DNA from: Puffinus mauretanicus
Lineage: Eukaryota > Chordata > Aves > Procellariiformes > Procellariidae
DNA length: 64,000 bases
NCBI GenBank assembly: GCA_023333565.1
Contig: JAJKFH010002178.1
Coordinates: forward strand, 248,001-312,000
Direction of reading: 5' to 3'
The notes under the pieces were generated by a model. The model had not been told where the DNA came from. It ran no database searches and saw nothing but the letters and a program-made list of their open reading frames with translations. The translations under genes and the position numbers were made by a program. Position 1 is the stretch's first letter. Each line of letters opens with the position of its first letter. Shown in pieces: positions 60,993 to 64,000 of the stretch.

Positions 60993-61023
<31 letters not shown>
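60993..61023 (-). repeat. A31 tract (minus strand) preceded by AATAAA: possible retrocopy tail
   Basis: On the minus strand an AATAAA (61042-61037) is followed after 13 nt by 31 uninterrupted A. This is the arrangement of a cleaved and polyadenylated mRNA end. The sequence further upstream on that strand (61050 rightwards) gave no recognisable coding remnant, so an unknown 3' UTR copy, or simple slippage in a T tract, are both possible. Confidence 0.35.
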
Positions 61024-61024
<1 letters not shown>

Positions 61025-61254
61025 AGGTAGATTGAGTTTATTCTGTGAAAATAGGAAGTTCATTTTCTCCTTTACATTTGAAAGCTGTGAAATTTGTGTT
61101 TAATCTCTTCTCCTCTTACATCAAGCTCTCCATTTACAAAAATTTGTAAACAGATCAGGCATAGGTTAACTGGAAAAGAAAGGGAGTATTACCTGACTCA
61201 CACTGAAGATGGACCAGCCCTTCCCCATATGCCCTTGCAGCAAAAAGGAGCTAA

Positions 61255-61355
61255 CAGCCTCCTGGTCTGCACTGGGAAAGCATAGCCAGCAAGTCAAGAG
61301 AGGTGATCGTTCCCCTCTACTCAGAGGTCCCTTTCAACTTATATGTTTCTGTCAT
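61255..61355 (+). repeat. Degraded CR1-like fragment (internally deleted)
   Basis: GCCAGCAAGTCAAGAGAGGTGATCG resembles the CR1 ORF2 stretch that encodes the segment after the ASRS motif (compare about 25729-25755 in the large copy). It is followed soon after by GAGGTCCCTTTCAACTTATATG, which resembles a CR1 3' end. About 400 bp expected between the two are missing. The assignment is by similarity of short blocks only. Confidence 0.5.
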
Positions 61356-64000
61356 TTTAATATGAGAGAAAGAGTTTAAAATCACATGTCAGTTTACGAC
61401 TGACACAGAAAGCCAAGCACAGTTCCTTGGACGTGTTTGGTTCCTCCTCTGGAACTGTGCCTAGATTAAGATATTTTTATGAAATGTCCTTTTAAAAAAC
61501 TCTTTATTGCTAATGGAAACTTGTCTTTTTTAAAAAGCTATAATCATTGCTGCTTTAGACTTCGTGTTTTTCCTCCATGAGTTCTGAGAAGAGACTTTCA
61601 GACTGTTGTCTGCAAGCTTCTGGCTGTGCAGGTAGTACTTCTAAAGTATTTCCAAAAAGACTATAGTAAAAGCAAGCTCATAGAAAAAGTTGTGTCTCAT
61701 CTAAGTATATAAGATTTGTAAAAGGTTCCCCACTTCCTAGGGGGCACAAAAAATGGAAGTGGTGTTATACCACTCCTAACCTTAGAAGCACCCCATGTGA
61801 TGAAATACATCTGTCTGTGCTGTGAAAGGCAGGAAAAGTTTAGAGAAGATTGTGGAGGGAAGTTTACAGCAGAGATCACGTACTGTCACCAGGAGGCTTA
61901 TCTCAGAGTGCATCTTACCCCCCACGAGCTGCTCTGGGTTATTTGTTACTTAGGGGATTAAATGTTTGGGAAGAAAGGCAAATAATGGTGCTTTTTCTGA
62001 GAAAGATGCACTGTAATGTTCTTAATCATTTTTATCTACGTAATATCAGCATTAGAAAAGTAAATAAACCCAAAGAAATGGAAATGTGAAATCAACAATA
62101 ATGAATTTGACATCTAAAAGAAAGTCAGCATGGTATTATCTTTCCAACAAGTAGATACTAAGTTCATCATAAAACATCTTTGGGAAGTTTTTATAAGTGT
62201 AATAAACTTTAAATGAAAACTCTCAGCAGAAATAAGGGAGACAAAGTTTTCAGAAAGGAGTTTGGAAGCTGACTGATGCCACAACTATCATTGCACCTCC
62301 CGTCTTTCTGCAATGATTTGTAAGGAAATAATCTGAAGTGCTGCTGTACAAGGACAGTAAAAAGAAAGAGTAAGAGAAGGATTAGGACAAGCTCTTCCAG
62401 ATATAAATATTTTCTTTCATTAAGTCTTGCATTTAAATTTTTAATGTGACTTGGAATGCCACAGGGAATAAAAATATATTTGGGAACTATAAAGGGAAAG
62501 CATAAGCAAATGGACTAAATCGATTGCAGACAGGATAGTTGTGTCAAATCACTAAGTATGTGATGGGCTTCTATTCACCAGAATGAGAAGTTCAGGTTTA
62601 GGCTGGATAAACCTAATCCTGCCTTTGATGTGGTCGTGCTGCAGTATTCAGAGATATTAGCTAAGCTAACAGACAAAAGGAGTATATGGGTCAATGTTGT
62701 ACTTAAATCCCTTTAAAAAAATATATTTTGAAAAAATGACCTTTTTGTTCAGAAGAAAACATTTCATAATGTCAGTAGTAGCTAATAAACATGTTGCAAA
62801 CAAGGAATGAGAGAGTGATTTCAACTTGACTGCCAAAGCTATGAACATTTAATGCACTTCCCTTACACAGGCTTTACTGTTGACATTTTCATTCTCCTTC
62901 GTTATTGCAGAATGGCTCTGGAACAAAGACAAGTCTATTACCTATAGGATAAAAGACAAATTAAAATAAAAAAAATAAACACTTGCATGTAGAACATACT
63001 TCTTATGTGTGTGTGTGTAAAAAAGAACCGTATGCAATCAGCAGACAAAGTGAAGTTGCTTGACATGTGTCTAATGACAAGCTACAGTTGTTTGTGGCAA
63101 AAGAAGGAAAAAATATTACCTATATTCTGTTTTGGGGCTGAGCTGTTTCCTCCAACTGGTTGAATTGCCTGCAGCTTAGGGGAGTTTGTTGGAGATTTTG
63201 TATTGTTTGAGGTTACTTGTATATGGGAAAATAGCTTTAATCCAAATTAAAATATTTAACCTTACTCTTCGTTTTTTCCAAGGTGCTGCCATCATTTTTT
63301 TAATGACTTGTACAAGAAGTGACTAGGCAAGCTTATGTTAAGACATTTTTGTTGCATTCATTTCATCAGGAAAGATTTACAGGGCTGATTTCAGGTTAGG
63401 AAGTGCTAAATTCTAATACTAATTCTAATTCTAATTTAGCTTGTGCTAAATTCTAAAGCCCGCATTCAATCTTGAATATATGAATACAGTGCTTTTGCTG
63501 CACTAAGACTGTGTATTTCAGAGGCTGCTGTTCACACACTTTGGTGACATTACATATGGTATCATAAACTATAATCTAGTAGTTTATTGGTTTCACATTT
63601 TTCTTCAGGCACATTCAATCCATTGCTGAATATATGAAATTTAATCCCTTTGGATGTTCAATAACAAACACTGCCACAGAACATTTAATTTGTCTGACTT
63701 CATATAAAAGCTGATGCTAATCAAGGAAAGTAGGAAAAAGAACATTAGGAGACTCTTCCCTCTGCCTCTGGCAATTGAAATGTTCAGGCACAAAATATCA
63801 TTTTGGCAGTCTGTCATAACTATATTGTGTCTTCTTCATAAGAACTTGTTAAAAGTGATATTCCTATAAAGTATCAATTTTGTTTTTCACACAGTAGTGA
63901 ATATCAATTTGGATAATATGAGCAGTTATAACTTTCTTTAAAATTATTAGATTTTAATTAATTATTATTATATACTTTGTCAGTATTATGCTTTAGGAGA
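61356..64000. other. Unique AT-rich DNA to the window end
   Basis: No gene or transposon terminus was recognised. Short features are an interrupted A-rich run at about 62962-62980, a TG-rich run at 63007-63018 and three to four TTCTAA-type units at 63410-63440. Open frames are all at most about 80 codons. Confidence 0.55.

Noticed and set aside
1..64000. CRISPR arrays, insertion sequences, operons, riboswitches, tRNA or rRNA genes
   Set aside because: No spaced direct repeats, bacterial-type gene packing or structured RNA signatures were seen; the repeats are of vertebrate (bird) type.

Overview
The window looks like AT-rich bird nuclear DNA from a gene-poor (intergenic or intronic) region. 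The evidence is repeat content: CR1 LINEs that end in the octamer-type ATTCTATG tail rather than poly(A), and several copies of an avian-type retroviral LTR beginning TGTCCTGGTTT and ending ACCACGACA. I recognise no intact host protein-coding gene, no tRNA or rRNA, and nothing bacterial (no operons, CRISPR or IS elements). Most open frames in the unique DNA are short, overlap in several frames and match no family I know.

Layout: 1-15734 is unique AT-rich DNA with one short CR1 tail (about 3990-4051). 15735-18408 is a heavily deleted endogenous retrovirus on the minus strand. It has a complete 5' LTR, a lysine-type primer binding site, a hydrophobic leader frame, gag fragments, a protease and a scrap of reverse transcriptase, then a truncated 3' LTR. 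23349-26292 is a long 5'-truncated CR1 on the plus strand with endonuclease and reverse transcriptase recognisable across several frameshifts. 26669-27235 is an old solo LTR of the same superfamily. 27236-42430 is unique DNA with a candidate short exon (32651-32704), a G-quadruplex-prone C tract and a small tandem repeat. 42431-43072 and 43336-43390 are antisense CR1 remnants with an expanded AATAG array. 44300-44819 is a solo LTR of the provirus family. 45462-46412 is a solo LTR of a different family with a perfect 5-bp target duplication. 55581-56182 is a third solo LTR with a long AT trinucleotide array. The remainder is unique DNA with poly(T) tracts, including one with the signature of a reverse-transcribed mRNA tail.

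The recognisable coding content is therefore all from mobile elements, and all of it is broken. The most unusual items are: (i) the multi-pass hydrophobic reading frame directly after the provirus primer binding site, in the place where a matrix domain would be expected; (ii) an in-frame capsid-to-protease deletion in the same provirus; (iii) the trinucleotide array embedded in each close family member, different in every copy; and (iv) the 54-nt exon-like segment. No part of the window shows a convincing new multi-gene system.
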